A DNA stretch of 64,000 nt from DAOQVR01 sp035341665 (GTDB lineage Bacteria > Chloroflexota > Anaerolineae > JAAYZQ01). Shown here in pieces: positions 1-9,719 of this stretch. The position numbers and the translations under genes are program-made. The notes beneath the pieces were generated by a model, which saw nothing but the letters and a program-made list of their open reading frames with translations, searched no databases and was not told the origin of the DNA. The stretch spans positions 62,001 through 126,000 of the forward strand of contig DAOQVR010000009.1 of assembly GCA_035341665.1 (NCBI GenBank). Reading direction: 5' to 3'. Each line of letters starts with the position of its first letter. The first letter of the stretch is position 1.

Positions 1-4
1 CGGC

Positions 5-823
5 GTGCTGGGCCACACCCTGCCCCAGATCCGCTCGGAGATGGCGTGGTTGGCTGCCCTGGCCCACGACACCGACCTGGGCGTGCCCCACCCCCTGCCA
101 GCGCGCGATGGCAGCCTCGTGACCACGGCCGGCGCACCAGGCGTGCCCGAGCCGCGCCACTGCGCCATCTTCAGCTGGCTGCCCGGGCCGACGCTCTCCA
201 GGCAGCTGTCGCCCGCCAACCTGGCCAAGCTTGGCGAGCTCGCCGCCCGGCTGCACACGCACGCCGCGACGTTTGTGCCGCCGGAGGGCTTTGCGGTCCC
301 CACGGCCGATTCGGTCTTCCCCTTCCGCGAGCCGGTCGTCCTCTTCAACCCGGAGCATGCCGCTCTCTTCCCTTCCGGGCGCCGCCGGGTGTACGAGGAC
401 GGCATCGCCCGCATCCAGGCCACCCTCAACTCCCTCTACGCGGGCGGGCAGCCGCCGCGCGTCCTGCACTACGACCTCCATCAGTGGAACGTCAAGGTCT
501 ACCGCGGCAGGCTCTCCGTCTTTGACTTCGAGGACCTGATGTTCGGCCACCCCGCCCAGGACATTGCCATCACCTTCTATTACTTCCAGGACCGCGAGGA
601 CTATGCATCCCTGCGAGAGGCCTTCCAGAACGGCTACACACGCCACCTGGCTTGGCCGGAGCGCTTTGCCGGCGAGATCGACGCCTATGTCGCCGGCCGG
701 GGCGTCGAGCTGACCAACTTTGTGCTTCAGGACCCCGATCCGCGCTACCAGGCACAGCGCCACCGCTTCGTCGAGCGCATGGAAGGGCGCTTCCGCGCCT
801 TCCTGGCAGGGCCGGGCATGTGA
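5..823 (+). CDS. APH/choline-kinase-like phosphotransferase (probably 5'-truncated by the window edge)
   Basis: The protein belongs to the aminoglycoside phosphotransferase/homoserine kinase-like superfamily. The Brenner motif HYDLHQWNV supplies the catalytic Asp and Asn, and SVFDFEDL supplies the DxD-like metal-binding Asp. The tail (YLAWPE to FLAGPG) is helical, as in the family. The first in-frame start is a GTG at position 5, but the readable part begins inside the N-lobe and lacks a Gly-rich loop, so the true start is most likely upstream of the window. The stop overlaps the GTG of the next gene by four bases (GTGA), implying translational coupling with an EamA exporter. Its substrate cannot be told from sequence: a small-molecule alcohol or amino alcohol is more likely than an antibiotic. 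Confidence 0.8.
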   Translation: MLGHTLPQIRSEMAWLAALAHDTDLGVPHPLPARDGSLVTTAGAPGVPEPRHCAIFSWLPGPTLSRQLSPANLAKLGELAARLHTHAATFVPPEGFAVPTADSVFPFREPVVLFNPEHAALFPSGRRRVYEDGIARIQATLNSLYAGGQPPRVLHYDLHQWNVKVYRGRLSVFDFEDLMFGHPAQDIAITFYYFQDREDYASLREAFQNGYTRHLAWPERFAGEIDAYVAGRGVELTNFVLQDPDPRYQAQRHRFVERMEGRFRAFLAGPGM

Positions 824-1725
824 GCGCAGCCCTCGGTGGAGAGCTAGCGGCGCTCGCCGGCGCGCTGCTCTGGGCCGTCGCTTCGATCCTCTACCGGCGC
901 GCCGGCGAACAAATCGCGCCGCGCGAGCTCAACCTGCTCAAGGGACTCCTGGGGGCAGCCCTCCTGGCCCTCACCGCCTGGGCGCTGCGCACCCCCTTCC
1001 CGGCCGCCCAACCTTGGGCCATCTGGCTCCTGCTCCTCAGCGGTGCCTTGGGCATCGGCCTCGGCGATACGGCCTACTTCCAGGCACTCAACGACCTTGG
1101 CGCGCGCCGCGCCCTGCTGATCGAGGTCCTGGCACCCCCGGCTGCAGCGCTGATCGCCTGGGCCGCGCTGGGCGAAGCCCTCGGCGCAGCCGCCTGGGCA
1201 GGCATCGCCCTCACCGCGGCAGGCGTCGCATGGGTGGTGACTGAGCGGAGCGAAGAGATGCCCGGTACGTCCCGGCCTGCTCACCAGGTGCGTGGCATCG
1301 CTGCCGGGCTGGTGGCGGCGCTGGCCCAGGCCGGCGGTGCGGTCCTTTCGCGCGCCGCGCTGGACGGCACGCAGGTGAGCCCCCTGTGGAGCGCCGTGCT
1401 GCGCCTGGCGGCAGGGGTCGCGGTGCTCCTGGTATGGCTGGCGGCCGCGCGCCGGCCGTTGGGCGGTCTGCGGCCCGACTCGGGCAGGAGGCGCCTGTGG
1501 GCCACCGTGGCGGGAGCCATCCTGCTGGGCACCTACCTGGCACTCTGGCTCCAGCAGGTGTCGCTGCAGCGGGTGCCGGCGGGGATCGCCCAGACGCTCT
1601 TTGCCACCAGCCCTCTCTTCGTGCTGCCGCTGGCGGCCTGGAGCGGCGAGCACGTCAGCCCTCGCGCAGTCCTCGGCGCGCTCGTGGCGCTTGCGGGCGT
1701 TGCGCTCCTCTTTGCCGGGGGGTAG
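820..1725 (+). CDS. EamA/DMT-family transporter
   Basis: This is an integral membrane protein of about 301 residues with two EamA repeats, hence about ten hydrophobic helices. Repeat one begins GELAALAGALLWAVASILYRR and repeat two follows the short hydrophilic linker EEMPGTSRPAHQVRG, beginning GIAAGLVAALAQAGGAVLSR. GTG at 820 is chosen because it overlaps the upstream stop and gives a normal DMT-family length. Earlier in-frame codons would lie inside the phosphotransferase gene. DMT proteins export or import small metabolites such as amino acids or nucleotide sugars. The coupling to a small-molecule kinase suggests a common substrate, but which one is unknown. Confidence 0.85.
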   Translation: MSAALGGELAALAGALLWAVASILYRRAGEQIAPRELNLLKGLLGAALLALTAWALRTPFPAAQPWAIWLLLLSGALGIGLGDTAYFQALNDLGARRALLIEVLAPPAAALIAWAALGEALGAAAWAGIALTAAGVAWVVTERSEEMPGTSRPAHQVRGIAAGLVAALAQAGGAVLSRAALDGTQVSPLWSAVLRLAAGVAVLLVWLAAARRPLGGLRPDSGRRRLWATVAGAILLGTYLALWLQQVSLQRVPAGIAQTLFATSPLFVLPLAAWSGEHVSPRAVLGALVALAGVALLFAGG

Positions 1726-1846
1726 GCGGGCGCGGCTCGTTTCACGGGAATGCTCTCCTGGCCGCACAGCACTGCGTGAGAGCCATGTGTCGGGTCAGCA
1801 TGACACCGGGCAGACGGCTGTGCGGCGGCAAACTCCCCTTCTCGAT

Positions 1847-1875
1847 TTGACAATTCTGCGGCTATCTCGTACCAT
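1847..1875 (+). promoter_or_regulatory. sigma70-like promoter of the GntR/aldolase/AOR operon
   Basis: TTGACA at 1847-1852 and TACCAT at 1870-1875 are separated by 17 bp. This gives a perfect -35 box, ideal spacing and a -10 with four of six consensus bases. The predicted start is near 1882, inside the palindrome described next and about 90 nt before the GntR start codon. Confidence 0.7.
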
Positions 1876-1879
1876 GTGG

Positions 1880-1906
1880 ATACTGGTCTGACCAGAAGAC
1901 CAGTAT
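1880..1906. promoter_or_regulatory. Double palindromic operator for the adjacent FadR-type GntR regulator
   Basis: Two nested symmetries overlap the predicted transcription start. CTGGTCTGACCAG (1883-1895) is a perfect 13-bp palindrome containing TGGT-N3-ACCA, the core of many FadR/FCD-subfamily operators such as LldR and PdhR. A wider perfect inverted repeat pairs ATACTGGTCT (1880-1889) with AGACCAGTAT (1897-1906). The position downstream of the -10 box fits autorepression by the product of the gene starting at 1971. That the site is bound by that protein is an inference. Confidence 0.75.
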
Positions 1907-1970
1907 ACTAATCAGGCCAGAACGCAAGACAATGCTTCAGACGATGTTGCTGCATGAGGGAGCCAAAAGG

Positions 1971-2729
1971 ATGAACGTCCAGCTAACTCCGCCGCGAAAG
2001 GTCACGATCGTCGATTCGCTGATTCAGCAGATCGTGGGCCAGATGAAGGACGGTACGCTAAAGGCCGGAGATCGATTGCCTTCCGAGCGTCAGCTCATCA
2101 GCATGCTCGGGGTCAGCCGCTCGTCTGTCCGAGAAGCCCTGCAAGCCCTCTCGGCCATGGATCTGATAGAGATCCGGGCCGGCGACGGCGCGTTGGTCAA
2201 GACACCGCCTCCCTCCTTTGGGCTCGAGATGAACATCGATGCACTCTCGGGGCGACTGCAGAGCGACATGCGCCATCACCTGAACCAGGCCAGGCTGACT
2301 CTGGAGCTAGGGATCGTCTCGCTGGCGGCGGGCAACATCAACGAAGATGCCAAGGTGGCTATCTCCCGGGCCATGGATGCCTACGAGGGGACCGCGATTG
2401 CCAATCCTCCGGAAAACGACGACTGGTCTGTACACGACCGGGTACACCTCGCGATCGCTGAGGCGGCGGGCAACCCGATTCTGGTAGTCATCCTCCAGAC
2501 CCTGCTGGGCCACGTCCCTGTTACGTTGCGCAAGAAGCAACTCCTGGATCTGGCCCCGGAGAGACGGCGGGAGAGAATCGAAGCAGAATTCTACGTTCAC
2601 CGTCAGCTGTGCGAGGCCGTACTTGGGGGAGACGGCCCGGCTGCCTGCGATTGGATGCGCCGCCACGCCGATATGGAGACGCAGATTATCGACGAGTACT
2701 ACGGAGATGCGGATACGGGGGATTCGTGA
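1971..2729 (+). CDS. GntR-family transcriptional regulator, FadR/FCD subfamily
   Basis: An N-terminal winged helix-turn-helix (about residues 10-75) carries the family signature LPSERQLISMLGVSRSSVREAL, split here as LPSERQL and GVSRSSVREAL. It is followed by an all-helical FCD ligand-binding domain (about 90-240). The FCD metal site is suggested by DDWSVHDRVHLAIAEAAGNP and the late RRHADMETQI. ATG at 1971 is preferred over an in-frame ATG at 1932 because it follows AAAAGG and begins just before the HTH. The stop overlaps the GTG of the downstream aldolase-like gene. FCD regulators bind small carboxylates or amino acids, so this is likely the effector-responsive repressor of the following operon. 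Confidence 0.9.
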   Translation: MNVQLTPPRKVTIVDSLIQQIVGQMKDGTLKAGDRLPSERQLISMLGVSRSSVREALQALSAMDLIEIRAGDGALVKTPPPSFGLEMNIDALSGRLQSDMRHHLNQARLTLELGIVSLAAGNINEDAKVAISRAMDAYEGTAIANPPENDDWSVHDRVHLAIAEAAGNPILVVILQTLLGHVPVTLRKKQLLDLAPERRRERIEAEFYVHRQLCEAVLGGDGPAACDWMRRHADMETQIIDEYYGDADTGDS

Positions 2730-3832
2730 AGAAGAACGATCTGCCGACACCATGCTTGGTCGTTGACCTTGACAAGCTCCAGCGCAACATCGACGAGATG
2801 GCCCGCCGGGCACGCCAGGCCGGCATGGCCCTGCGCCCTCACGTCAAGACCCACAAAACACCGGCCATCGCACACTTGCAGATGAAGGCCGGCGCAGTTG
2901 GAATCACTTGCGCCAAGCTCGGTGAAGCTGAGGTCATGGCATCAGCCGGTATAGAGGACATCTTCGTGGCATACCCGATCGTGGGAGCGGACAAGGTAGA
3001 GCGGTTGCTCAACCTGGCGCTCTGGGTGCCGCGGGTGTCCACATCGGTCGATACCCTGCCTGCCGCACGAGCCCTGAATGCAGCAGCAATTGCCCGCCGC
3101 CAGCACCTGGACGTAGTTGCAGAAGTCGACACCGGCTACTGCCGCACGGGCGTGGCACCGGGCGAGCCACTCCTTCGCTTAGTCCAGGAGCTGACCTCGA
3201 TGCCTGGTTTGCGTTTCAAGGGCCTGATGTACATGGCGGCCAACACCGCCAGGCACCTGGAGCCGGAGAAGCAGCTGGCCGCAGAGCAAGCCAGTGCCAG
3301 GCTGGCCACCGATTCGGCCACTCTACTGCGCGAGCATGGCATCGAGTCCGAGGTGGTCGGCGGAGGGGGCACGGTCGGCGCGCGCTACCTGGGCCAGCTC
3401 CCGGGTGTCACCGAATTCCGCGCCGGCTGCTACGTCTTTGGCGACCTGCAATATGCGGACCTCGGTGCCCACACACGCGAGCAGATCTCCCTGACCGTCC
3501 TGTCCACCGTGGTTTCGGTGCCGGCGGTCGAGGAGCCGGATCACTTAGTGGTGGACGCAGGCTCCAAGGCCCTCACCCACTGCCCTTCCGTGACCACGCC
3601 CGGACATGGTACCCTGGCAGCGTACCCCGATCTGCACATCACCTCCGCGAGCGAGGAACATGGCTCCATCCGGCTTCCGCCCGGCGTGAGGCCCCCAGCC
3701 CTTGGCAGCAAGGTGGACATCTGGCCCAACTATGTCTCTGACACAGTGAACCTGTTCGAGCGTATGTGGGTCATCCAGAACGATGAGGTGGTTGCGGGCT
3801 GGGACATCGCCGCCCGAGGCAAGAGCGTCTAG
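2726..3832 (+). CDS. D-threonine aldolase / D-serine dehydratase-like PLP protein (fold type III)
   Basis: An alanine-racemase-like TIM barrel comes first, beginning DLPTPCLVVDLDKLQRNID. The PLP-lysine region is LRPHVKTHK (Lys41 or Lys44), and a C-terminal beta domain follows. The family (DSD1/D-threonine aldolase) is PLP- and metal-dependent and splits D-3-hydroxy amino acids to glycine and an aldehyde, or dehydrates D-serine. The metal-ligand motif, usually PxHxC or PxHxD before TVNL, here reads PNYVSDTVNL, with Tyr336 and Ser338 at the ligand positions. The metal may therefore be lost or the reaction altered. GTG 2726 overlaps the GntR stop (GTGA), and the stop overlaps the next GTG, so the three genes are translationally coupled. 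Confidence 0.85.
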   Translation: MKKNDLPTPCLVVDLDKLQRNIDEMARRARQAGMALRPHVKTHKTPAIAHLQMKAGAVGITCAKLGEAEVMASAGIEDIFVAYPIVGADKVERLLNLALWVPRVSTSVDTLPAARALNAAAIARRQHLDVVAEVDTGYCRTGVAPGEPLLRLVQELTSMPGLRFKGLMYMAANTARHLEPEKQLAAEQASARLATDSATLLREHGIESEVVGGGGTVGARYLGQLPGVTEFRAGCYVFGDLQYADLGAHTREQISLTVLSTVVSVPAVEEPDHLVVDAGSKALTHCPSVTTPGHGTLAAYPDLHITSASEEHGSIRLPPGVRPPALGSKVDIWPNYVSDTVNLFERMWVIQNDEVVAGWDIAARGKSV

Positions 3833-5775
3833 TGGGGACCCTCCAGCTCGCCGATTTCCTGGCGTATCGCTCTCTCTCCAGCCTGGAGCTGTCGCCGGAC
3901 GGCCGGGAAGTCGCATTCATCGTCAGGCAACCAGACCTGGAGAGGAACGACTACGTTTCAGACATCTACCGGTGCAGCCTTGCTACGGGAAGCGTCGCCG
4001 CACTCACAACCGGGAGGAGGGTCGTAGCATTTGACTGGACGGCCGACGGCCATAGCATCCTCTTCCTGGAGCGCGCGCGGAATATGGGGGAGGGACCACA
4101 CACTCAAGTCGTCGAGGTCGGGGCAGAGGGTGGCGCAGCCGAGATTGCTTTCACTCTTCAGGAGGATGCGACGCGCATCAAGGTCCTGGATGCTTGCCGG
4201 GTGCTCTACCTGCTGGTGGTGGACGCCAGCCCAAACGAACCCGCCTGGCCGGATGCCGACTGCGAGGTCGCGGATGAACTGCCGGTATGGCGTGACGGAG
4301 ACGGCCAGACCAACAAGAGGCGCGCACACCTCTTTCTGTACAATCGGTCAACGGGGTGCAGCGAGCAACTGACCGGCGGCTTCCTGCACGTTGAGGCGTT
4401 TGACGTCCGAGCCGAGCAAGTTCTCTTCTCTGCCTTTGATTACGACCAGGTTGCACCGCTGTGCAATGACCTGTACTTGGTCGACTTGGTGAGCCGCAGG
4501 CTCCGGCGGCTCACGAACCAGACACATTGGTTCATTGGCCCACGCTTCCTGAGCGACACTGTCGTCGCCGCCCTGGGCTCCGACATGGCCCGCTATGGAC
4601 TGCGCCAGAACAAGGAGGTGTTGGCCCTCAACCTCCGCGACGGCAGGCTGCAGAGCTTGACGCCGCGATGGGACAAGAGCGACAGGCAGCACATCGTGGT
4701 CACCGACGTCCGGTGGGGGAATGCTGCCATCTCACGGGCGTCCCAAGGCAGATTTTACTGCGTCACACCGGAGGGCTGCTCCGCCTACCTGAACGAGATA
4801 GACTTCGACGGAAAGGTCACGCGCCTGGTCGACTGTCCTGGCACAGTGGACGACTTTGATGTGAGGGGAGGCACGGCGGTCTACATCGCCCTGCGGGGCA
4901 CCCAGCTCCAGGAGATCTACGCCCTGCGCGATGGGGCGGAGAAGCGGCTCACCGCGCTGAACGACGCTGCGCTGGTCGACAAGAGCGTGTCCGTTCCAGA
5001 GCATCTCACTGTGCACACTGCACCTGGGGTAGCCATTGATGCCTGGGTCATGAGGCCGGCCGGCTACGAGTCAGGCAAGCGCTACCCCGCCATCCTGCAC
5101 ATTCATGGTGGCCCCAAGGCCATCAGCTCATCCATCTTTCGCCATGAGCACCAGATGCTGGCGAACCAGGGCTATGCGGTTTTCCACTGCAACCCACGTG
5201 GCAGTGATGGGCGCGGCGACGCGTTTCATGCTGAGGTGATCGGCAACCCCGGCGTGGTGGACTATGACGACATCATGGCAACGGTGGACGAGATCGTGCA
5301 CCGCTATGATTTCATCGATCCCGAGCGGCTGGGCGTGACCGGCTCCTCCTATGGCGGCTTCCTGGTCAACTGGATCATCGGACATACGCACCGGTTTCGG
5401 GCAGCGGTCTCCTCCAGCGGGATTTCGGATCTCGTGTCCATGTTCGGGACCACCGAGATTGGCTACTACTGGACGGAGCAATACCTGACGGTGACACCCT
5501 GGCAGGACACGGCCAAGTATTGGTTTCATTCACCGTTGCGATACGCGGGCGAGGTCTCAACGCCGACCCTCTTCCTCGAGGCCGAAGAGGATTATGTCTG
5601 TGGCACGCCACAGGCTTTCGAGATGTTCACCGCGCTCAAACACTTTGGCGTCGAGACTCGATTGTGCCTGTTCCGAGGGGAGGCACACGGCCTGTCGTAT
5701 GGCGGCAAGCCCAAGAATCGCATCCGTTACTGGACGGAGATGCTTGCGTGGTTCGACGCGCATCTCAAGAACTGA
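3832..5775 (+). CDS. S9-family serine peptidase (acylaminoacyl-peptidase/prolyl oligopeptidase type)
   Basis: The 647-residue protein has the S9C layout. An N-terminal beta-propeller of TolB/WD-like strands (about 1-380) is followed by an alpha/beta-hydrolase domain. The oxyanion region is HIHGGP. The nucleophile sits in GSSYGGF (Ser506), and the predicted triad is completed by Asp587 (EEDYVCG) and His619 (GEAHGL). No signal peptide is visible, so it acts in the cytoplasm, probably removing blocked or D-containing residues from small peptides. GTG 3832 shares its first base with the TAG of the previous gene. With an N-acyl-D-amino-acid deacylase and an M14-like enzyme in the same operon, a role in degrading modified peptides is likely. 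Confidence 0.9.
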   Translation: MGTLQLADFLAYRSLSSLELSPDGREVAFIVRQPDLERNDYVSDIYRCSLATGSVAALTTGRRVVAFDWTADGHSILFLERARNMGEGPHTQVVEVGAEGGAAEIAFTLQEDATRIKVLDACRVLYLLVVDASPNEPAWPDADCEVADELPVWRDGDGQTNKRRAHLFLYNRSTGCSEQLTGGFLHVEAFDVRAEQVLFSAFDYDQVAPLCNDLYLVDLVSRRLRRLTNQTHWFIGPRFLSDTVVAALGSDMARYGLRQNKEVLALNLRDGRLQSLTPRWDKSDRQHIVVTDVRWGNAAISRASQGRFYCVTPEGCSAYLNEIDFDGKVTRLVDCPGTVDDFDVRGGTAVYIALRGTQLQEIYALRDGAEKRLTALNDAALVDKSVSVPEHLTVHTAPGVAIDAWVMRPAGYESGKRYPAILHIHGGPKAISSSIFRHEHQMLANQGYAVFHCNPRGSDGRGDAFHAEVIGNPGVVDYDDIMATVDEIVHRYDFIDPERLGVTGSSYGGFLVNWIIGHTHRFRAAVSSSGISDLVSMFGTTEIGYYWTEQYLTVTPWQDTAKYWFHSPLRYAGEVSTPTLFLEAEEDYVCGTPQAFEMFTALKHFGVETRLCLFRGEAHGLSYGGKPKNRIRYWTEMLAWFDAHLKN

Positions 5776-5829
5776 TCTGGATAGTCCTGCACCGACGGCG
5801 GCGTGCAGAGCAAAAACGGGGGGGGCGGA

Positions 5830-6846
5830 ATGTCGTTTGACGAGGTGGAGTTACGGTATCTGAGCCGGGCGCAGCTCCTGGCTGCCGGGCTCGACATGTC
5901 GGTAGCACTGTCAGTCGTGGAGGAGGTGCTGCGCCTTCACGCCGAGGGAGGCGACATCTTGCCGCACAAGATATCGCTTGACCTGGGTGAGCCCGAAAGA
6001 GGGCGCGTGAACATCATGCCCGGATACGTAGGAGGGCGCTTTGATGTCTGCGGCCTGAAGTGGATCTCGATCTTCCCCAACAACCCAGAGCGCTACGGCC
6101 TGCCCAGCCTTAACGGGTTGATGATCCTGGGAGACGCCGACCGCGGTACGCCCGTCGCCGTGATGGAGTCGTCGCTGATCACGTCGCTGCGCACGGGGGC
6201 TGCAACGGGCGTTGCCGCCAAGTACCTGGCTCGCCCACACGCGACCACCATAGCAATTGTTGGCGCCGGCGTGCAAGGGCGCACCCAGCTTCAAGCCCTA
6301 CATGCGGTGCTGCCGCGACTGGCAAAAGTGCGAGTGTATGACCTTCACGCCGAATCCGCCGCTCGGTACGCCGCAGAGATGACAGCCTCTCTGGGGCTGC
6401 ACGTTCAGGCAGTGGACAGCCCCGAAGCCTGCGTCGCCGGCGCCGATGTCGTCGTCACCGCAACGGTGGCCGATGAGCCGATCGTCAAGGATGCCTGGAT
6501 CAAGGACGGCAGCCTCTTCGTCCACGCCGGGTCCAACCAGGAGGAGGAGTACGAGGTGGTCTTGCACTCCGACGGCCTCTACGTAGACGATTGGCCCGGA
6601 ATGGTGCACCGCCGCAGCCAGACCCTGGCCCGGATGCGCGAGAAAGGAATGATCGACGACGGCGCCATCACGGCGGAGCTGGGCGAGGTGATATCAGGCA
6701 GAAAGCCCGGCCGGACGAGCCCAAGGGAGCGCATGTACTTCTGCTCGGTCGGCATGGGCACCGAGGACACTGCGCTGGGATTGGCCGCGCTGCGCCTGGC
6801 CGAAAGCAAGGGACTGGGCACTATGCTGCCGCTGTTTGGACGGTAG
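5830..6846 (+). CDS. Ornithine cyclodeaminase / mu-crystallin family protein
   Basis: The protein of about 338 residues contains the family Rossmann fold (AIVGAGVQGRTQLQAL) and the preceding conserved stretch RTGAATGVAAKYLARP. It also has the late segment FCSVGMGTEDTALGLAAL. Members include ornithine cyclodeaminase, alanine dehydrogenase, ketimine reductase and 2,3-diaminopropionate synthases, all NAD(P)(H)-linked imino/amino acid enzymes. ATG 5830 follows a G-rich Shine-Dalgarno-like run. An in-frame GTG at 5803 would add nine residues of low-complexity sequence and is less likely. The gene sits 54 bp after the peptidase and before a threonine-aldolase-like gene, supporting amino acid catabolism. 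The exact substrate is unknown. Confidence 0.88.
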   Translation: MSFDEVELRYLSRAQLLAAGLDMSVALSVVEEVLRLHAEGGDILPHKISLDLGEPERGRVNIMPGYVGGRFDVCGLKWISIFPNNPERYGLPSLNGLMILGDADRGTPVAVMESSLITSLRTGAATGVAAKYLARPHATTIAIVGAGVQGRTQLQALHAVLPRLAKVRVYDLHAESAARYAAEMTASLGLHVQAVDSPEACVAGADVVVTATVADEPIVKDAWIKDGSLFVHAGSNQEEEYEVVLHSDGLYVDDWPGMVHRRSQTLARMREKGMIDDGAITAELGEVISGRKPGRTSPRERMYFCSVGMGTEDTALGLAALRLAESKGLGTMLPLFGR

Positions 6847-6928
6847 AGACTGCCGAGCAGGCGGGCCGGGCACTCCCAGCGTCCGGCGCCAGGGGCGAGC
6901 CGCGGCAGGCGACAAGACAGGAGGGGTT

Positions 6929-7984
<1,056 letters not shown>

Positions 7985-8090
7985 TGAAACGTGGATGCAA
8001 GCACATGGTGAACCAGCCCCCCAGTGACCCGGGTGTCTGCTCCCGGCCTGGGATAGGCGGAGAAAGGAGGCGTCCCATAGAAGATTCTTG

Positions 8091-8111
8091 ACCAGGCCGG
8101 CGGGGCCTGGT
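8091..8111 (+). repeat. Short hairpin upstream of the solute-binding protein gene
   Basis: ACCAGGCC (8091-8098) and GGCCTGGT (8104-8111) form an 8-bp stem with a 5-nt loop in the 176-bp gap between the threonine-aldolase-like gene and the binding-protein gene. No T-tract follows, so it is more likely an mRNA-processing or attenuating hairpin than a classical terminator. Confidence 0.4.
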
Positions 8112-8160
8112 GGGGAGCACGCTCAGAGAATACCGACTGTTCCACAAGAGGAGGACTATC

Positions 8161-9639
8161 GTGAGCTCCAAAATGAGGAAACCAATCTCGATTCTGCTAC
8201 TGATGGCCCTGGTGGTAAGCGGCCTGGCTGCCTGTGGAACGCCCACAGCTGCCCCCGAGCCGACCAAGGCCGAGGTGCCGACAACCGAGCCAGAGACGAC
8301 CAAGGCCGAGGTGGCGACGACCGCACCCGAGCCGACTGAGGTCGAGGTGCCGACGACCGAACCGGAACCCGCAATCCAGCCGGGTGAGCTGGAGGTGGGC
8401 GTCGGATGGACCGAAGGCACGGCATTCGACCTGGTCAAGGAAATCGGCGACTCGATGGAGCAGGACTACCCGGGCACCAAGGTTACCTACACCTTCAACA
8501 ACACGGAAGCGCGGCCGGCCATCACGATGCGCATGGAGGCCGGCGATCCACTCGACGTGGACTGGGCCTTCACGGCGCTCCGCGAATCGTCTCACTCCCT
8601 GGTCGACAACGACTACATCTACGACCTCACCGACACCCTGAACGAGGCGCGCGCGGATGGCACCCGCTGGATCGACGACTTCCACCCGGTGTTCGTGCCG
8701 GCCCTGACCTACAAGGACCGGATCTGGGGGGCACCCGACGAGGTCTGGGTCATGCTGCTCCACTACAACAAGGGCCTCTTCGACCAGTGGGGCCTGCAGC
8801 CGCCCAAGACATGGGCCGAGCTGCTGACGCTCTGCGAGACCATCAAGGCCAAAGGCGTTGCCCCTATCGCCGTCACCGGTCAGGTCCCCGACTATGTCGG
8901 CATCTGGTCCGATCTTCTCTTCCAGAGGATCGCCGGCACCGACAAGACCATGGAAGTCATGTGGAAAGAGACCGACAAGGGGATGGCCACGGACGCCGAC
9001 TACCTGCTGGCTGCTCAGGAGCTTAACAAGCTCGCGACCAGCGGCTATCTGATCGATGGTTGGCAAGCCCTGGATTTCACGACCTCACAGCTCTACTTCT
9101 TCCAGGGCAAGGCGGCCATGATCCTGATGGGAAGCTGGCTGATGAAGGAGATGAAGGACTCGATCCCCGAAGGGTTCCAGTTGGGGGTTGCTCCGTTCCC
9201 CACCTATGATGGGGGTCACGGGAACCAGGAGGCAATGTTCGGAAACGTGACGGGCTGGAACGTGATGGCACAGTCTGATGTTCCCGACTTGGCGATCGAG
9301 TTCTTGAGGCGGTACACCAGCGACGAGGCAGCGACCAAGCGTGTGGAGCAACTGGGCTCCTTTGTGCCCAACAGTCACGTCGCCCAGCCGACAGGCGTCT
9401 ACGGTGCCACCGAGGCGATGGCTGCCGCTTCCGGCAACGAGTTCATCCTCTACTTCTTTGGCGTCTCGGGCGGCCAGTTCGGGATGTCCACCGCGTGGTA
9501 CGGCCCCATCGTCGAGATGTGGGCGGGCCAGCTCACGCCCGAGGAAGCACTGACCAAGATCGATGCCAATCTCAACTCGATTCGCGAACAGCGCAAGCTG
9601 GCAGGTGGTTCTATCTACGAGCCGACTGCCACCCCCTAA
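8161..9639 (+). CDS. ABC transporter extracellular solute-binding lipoprotein (family 1, sugar type)
   Basis: The lipoprotein signal peptide ends in GLAAC (Cys25 from the GTG start). An extracellular linker rich in Thr, Pro and Glu follows (about 26-72, repeated TTEPE/TKAEV units), then a family-1 periplasmic-binding fold (KGLFDQWGLQPPKTWAELLTLC, FFQGKAAMILMGSWLM). GTG 8161 is chosen because AGAGGAGG lies six bases upstream and the resulting N-terminus (MSSKMRKPIS) is a proper lipoprotein signal. The protein is anchored outside the membrane and delivers its ligand to the two permeases downstream. Family-1 proteins usually bind oligosaccharides, but this context points to an acylated or glycosylated amino acid or peptide. 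The ligand is not deducible. Confidence 0.92.
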   Translation: MSSKMRKPISILLLMALVVSGLAACGTPTAAPEPTKAEVPTTEPETTKAEVATTAPEPTEVEVPTTEPEPAIQPGELEVGVGWTEGTAFDLVKEIGDSMEQDYPGTKVTYTFNNTEARPAITMRMEAGDPLDVDWAFTALRESSHSLVDNDYIYDLTDTLNEARADGTRWIDDFHPVFVPALTYKDRIWGAPDEVWVMLLHYNKGLFDQWGLQPPKTWAELLTLCETIKAKGVAPIAVTGQVPDYVGIWSDLLFQRIAGTDKTMEVMWKETDKGMATDADYLLAAQELNKLATSGYLIDGWQALDFTTSQLYFFQGKAAMILMGSWLMKEMKDSIPEGFQLGVAPFPTYDGGHGNQEAMFGNVTGWNVMAQSDVPDLAIEFLRRYTSDEAATKRVEQLGSFVPNSHVAQPTGVYGATEAMAAASGNEFILYFFGVSGGQFGMSTAWYGPIVEMWAGQLTPEEALTKIDANLNSIREQRKLAGGSIYEPTATP

Positions 9640-9664
9640 GGGGGCATCGCAATAGGCTGAGGAT

Positions 9665-9700
9665 TGGATGTGCAGGGTGGCGACCTGCCCTGCACATCCA
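9665..9700 (+). repeat. Intercistronic hairpin between binding-protein and permease genes
   Basis: A perfect 13-bp stem (9665-9677 paired with 9688-9700, core GGATGTGCAGGG) with a 10-nt loop sits in the 80-bp gap. Comparable stems between binding-protein and permease genes in ABC operons hold back 3' exonucleases or attenuate, keeping the binding protein in excess. That role here is inferred. Confidence 0.6.
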
Positions 9701-9719
9701 TTCCACAAAAGGGTCACTC

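Noticed and set aside
7999..8015. A second GntR operator upstream of the binding-protein gene (TGGTGAACCA)
   Set aside because: The half-sites are separated by two, not three, bases and flanking symmetry is poor, so chance is a good explanation.
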